From: Massilia sp. UBA2604
GTDB lineage: Bacteria; Pseudomonadota; Gammaproteobacteria; Burkholderiales; Burkholderiaceae_D
Direction of reading: 5' to 3'
DNA length: 7,053 nt
Assembly: GCA_002339265.1 (NCBI GenBank)
Contig: DDKG01000203.1
Location: 1 to 7,053, forward strand
Shown here: in pieces, positions 5,496 to 7,053 of the stretch
Layout of the letters: each line of letters opens with the position of its first letter
Numbering within the stretch: position 1 is the stretch's first letter
Notes under the pieces: model-generated
The model's input: only the letters and a program-made list of their open reading frames with translations
The model's database searches: none
Told to the model about the DNA's origin: nothing
Made by a program: the position numbers and the translations under genes

Positions 5496-6893
5496 TCACA
5501 AGGTGGGCTGGCCGTCGGCCAGCACGAACGGGGGACGGCGGATCGCCGCCAGGCAGGCGCCATCGACGGCGGCCGGATCGGCATGCTCGAGGAAGGCGGC
5601 GATCAGGCGCGGCGCGCAGCCGGCGCCGCTGAAGGTATGGCCGGCGCCATCTGCCACCAGCACCCGGCTGTGACGCAGGGTGCGGGCGGCCAGGTGGGCA
5701 TTCTCCGGCGGCGTGACCGGATCGAGGCCGCCGGCCAGCAGCAGGGTCGGCACGTCGGACGCCACGGCGCGCGTCAGCTCGGCAGTCCGTTGGGGATCGG
5801 GCCGCGCGGCCGGCCACACCGTGCACCAGTCGCGCCAGCCCCTGGCATAGGCTTCGCCGAAGCGGCTGCCGGCGGCGTCCTCGCGCATGGCGGCATCATT
5901 CGTGAACGGCGCTTCTTCGGCGCACAGCACCGACAGGGTCTGGCCGAAGGTCATTCCTTCCAGGCTCCAACTGGCCAGGGCGTCATACAGGGCAAGCAGG
6001 GGCTGCGGCCGGCCGTTGGCGGCGGCGTGGATGGCGAACGGCAGCACGCTGGCGTGCTGGCTGTTGTACATGGCGCCGCGCAGCAGTTGCGGCACCGCTT
6101 CGGCCTGGTGCGGCCCGAGGGCCGGCAGCGCCAGCACGGCGTCGAGTTCGCGCGCCAGGTTCGGGAAGGCCCCGGCGCAACTCTGGTCGGCGGCGCAGTC
6201 GGCCAGCAGGCGTTCGAGCGCGGCCTGGGCGTGGCGCGACGACAGCAGGATGCGGGCATTGGGCGGCGCCACCGAATCGAGCACCATGCTGCGCACGCTG
6301 GCGGGATGGCGCCGCGCATACATCAGCGCGGTGCGGGTGCCATACGAGCCGCCCCACAGGCTGAACTGGCGGTAGCCAAGCGCGCGCCGCAGGTCTTCGA
6401 AGTCGGCCAGCGCGGCTTCGGTATGGAAGTGGCGCGGGTCGGCTTCGAGCCCTGCCAGGCAGGCGCGCAGGCTGGCCTGGGCGGCAGCGGTGTCGCCCTG
6501 CGCGATCGCCGCCTCCGGCATCGGGCAGCGCAGCGGGCTCGATTTGCCGGTGCCGCGCTGGTCGACCAGCAGGATGTCGCGCCGCTTGCGCGCGTCACGG
6601 AAGGCGCTGGCCAGCAGCGGCCCGTAATCCATGGCGGCCTGACCCGGACCGCCGGCCAGCACCAGCAGCGGGTCGGGCGCGGCCGGCTTCGCGCTGGCCT
6701 TGATGCGGGCGAAATGGATGGTGATGCTGCGGCCGGCCGGGTTGGCGCGGTCTTCCGGCACCTCCAGCGTGCCGCACTCGACCCGTTCGGGGAAGTTCGG
6801 CAGGTGGCAGGGTTCCAGGGCGGCGGCCATGCTGGTGTACAGCAGCATCGACAGGAACAGGGCCCAGGCGAGGGCGAGATGCTTGCGGGTCAT
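5496..6893 (-). CDS. Secreted alpha/beta hydrolase, S33 / tripeptidyl-aminopeptidase-like
   Basis: This 465-residue enzyme is first in a five-gene operon. A signal peptide covers about residues 1–25 (MTRKHLALAW start, cleavage near SMAAA), so it should be periplasmic or secreted. The fold motifs are in order: GGPG of the oxyanion loop (81–84), VDQRGTGKS (110–118), nucleophile elbow GGSYG with Ser183, an acid in GGLDPVTPP (Asp391) and a catalytic histidine in GAGHTF (His419). The C-terminal part resembles the TAP-like domain of proline iminopeptidase or tripeptidyl aminopeptidase relatives, which remove N-terminal residues from peptides; an esterase is the main alternative. All ten cysteines fall after the signal peptide, compatible with disulfides. 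The start at 6893 follows a modest GAGA ribosome binding site. The link to the exporter suggests a peptide-like substrate, but this is inference. Confidence 0.92.
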   Translation of the reverse strand: MTRKHLALAWALFLSMLLYTSMAAALEPCHLPNFPERVECGTLEVPEDRANPAGRSITIHFARIKASAKPAAPDPLLVLAGGPGQAAMDYGPLLASAFRDARKRRDILLVDQRGTGKSSPLRCPMPEAAIAQGDTAAAQASLRACLAGLEADPRHFHTEAALADFEDLRRALGYRQFSLWGGSYGTRTALMYARRHPASVRSMVLDSVAPPNARILLSSRHAQAALERLLADCAADQSCAGAFPNLARELDAVLALPALGPHQAEAVPQLLRGAMYNSQHASVLPFAIHAAANGRPQPLLALYDALASWSLEGMTFGQTLSVLCAEEAPFTNDAAMREDAAGSRFGEAYARGWRDWCTVWPAARPDPQRTAELTRAVASDVPTLLLAGGLDPVTPPENAHLAARTLRHSRVLVADGAGHTFSGAGCAPRLIAAFLEHADPAAVDGACLAAIRRPPFVLADGQPTL

Positions 6894-6923
6894 TATTGTT
6901 CTCGTTGTGGTGGAGATACCCGT

Positions 6924-6952
6924 TTAGTAGCGTCCCGCACGAAAAACTTACA
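6924..6952 (-). promoter_or_regulatory. Candidate promoter of the hydrolase–ABC–sigma operon
   Basis: On the minus strand TGTAAG (6952–6947) is followed 17 nt later by TACTAA (6929–6924), and an AT-rich TTTTT follows the first element. Transcription would start near 6917, giving a leader of about 24 nt before the hydrolase ATG. Neither hexamer is a good housekeeping match. A GTAA-type upstream element with a CG-containing downstream element (CGCTAC) loosely resembles some ECF promoters, so self-regulation by the operon's sigma factor is conceivable but unproven. Confidence 0.3.
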
Positions 6953-6996
6953 CCCGGATTGAAGATCATGCATGCCGGGTAGCGGCGGCGAGTGGT

Positions 6997-7002
6997 TAGA
7001 AT
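6997..7002 (+). promoter_or_regulatory. Possible -10 box for the gene starting at 7035
   Basis: TAGAAT matches TATAAT at five of six positions and lies 32 nt upstream of the ATG. No convincing -35 hexamer is seen at 16–18 nt upstream (around 6973–6980, GC-rich). Confidence 0.35.
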
Positions 7003-7034
7003 GGCGGACTTTGCATATCCAGGAGAGCCTGCCC

Positions 7035-7053
7035 ATGAAACTCAACCAGAAGA
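7035..7053 (+). CDS. Start of an unidentified gene, cut by the right edge
   Basis: Only six codons are visible, reading MKLNQK. The start is supported by a strong AGGAG ribosome binding site at 7021–7025, 9 nt before the ATG, and a possible -10 box upstream. It is divergent from the hydrolase operon. The product cannot be named; the basic start could open a signal peptide, but that is a guess. Confidence 0.6.

Noticed and set aside
5486..5584. Longer ABC ATPase start at 5584
   Set aside because: It adds 33 residues unlike any ABC N-terminus, lies within the hydrolase coding region, and ignores the good ribosome binding site in front of 5485.
5451..6962. 503-codon open frame on the plus strand
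   Set aside because: It lies antisense to the hydrolase, which has a signal peptide, a full catalytic triad and operon context. The plus-strand product is low-complexity Gly/Ala/Arg/Gln with no recognisable motif, typical of an antisense frame in GC-rich DNA.
6967..6974. CATGCATG palindrome in the right-hand intergenic region
   Set aside because: It is only 8 nt, common by chance, and not placed at a recognisable operator position relative to either candidate promoter.

Overview
The window is GC-rich (by eye well above 60% G+C) and gene-dense, with codons strongly biased to G or C in the third position. The partial pyrF protein and the lemA–TPM–TPM order look most like a betaproteobacterium, probably Oxalobacteraceae (Massilia/Duganella-like). 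That placement is inferred from remembered family features, not from a search.

Layout. (1) 1–395, minus: the 5' part of pyrF (orotidine 5'-phosphate decarboxylase), running off the left edge. (2) 396–544: a divergent control region with an AT-rich promoter on each side and a perfect 15-nt palindrome between them. (3) 545–2499, plus: a tight three-gene operon of a LemA-family lipoprotein, a secreted and membrane-anchored TPM-domain protein with a glycine-rich tail, and a cytosolic TPM-domain protein. (4) 2489–6893, minus: a five-gene operon, in transcription order a periplasmic alpha/beta hydrolase (S33/TAP-like), a NatA-like ABC ATPase, a NatB-like ABC-2 permease, an ECF-type sigma factor, and a cysteine-free multi-pass membrane protein that may be its anti-sigma factor. 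(5) 6894–7034: a second divergent intergenic region. (6) 7035–7053, plus: the first codons of another gene.

The two operons converge and their last genes overlap by 11 bp, so no ordinary intergenic terminator fits between them. In the minus-strand operon every junction is very tight: a 10-nt gap holding the ribosome binding site, then ATGA, TGATG and ATGA overlaps. Export, gene regulation and a periplasmic hydrolase are therefore very likely co-expressed, and probably translationally coupled.

The most interesting unit is this hydrolase–ABC exporter–sigma–membrane protein cassette. A plausible but unproven reading is an envelope-sensing module: the membrane protein restrains the sigma factor, and the sigma factor controls the exporter and hydrolase, possibly through the promoter at about 6924–6952. 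The LemA/TPM operon is a known but functionally poorly understood envelope set. I saw no tRNA, rRNA, CRISPR array, insertion sequence or clear pseudogene.
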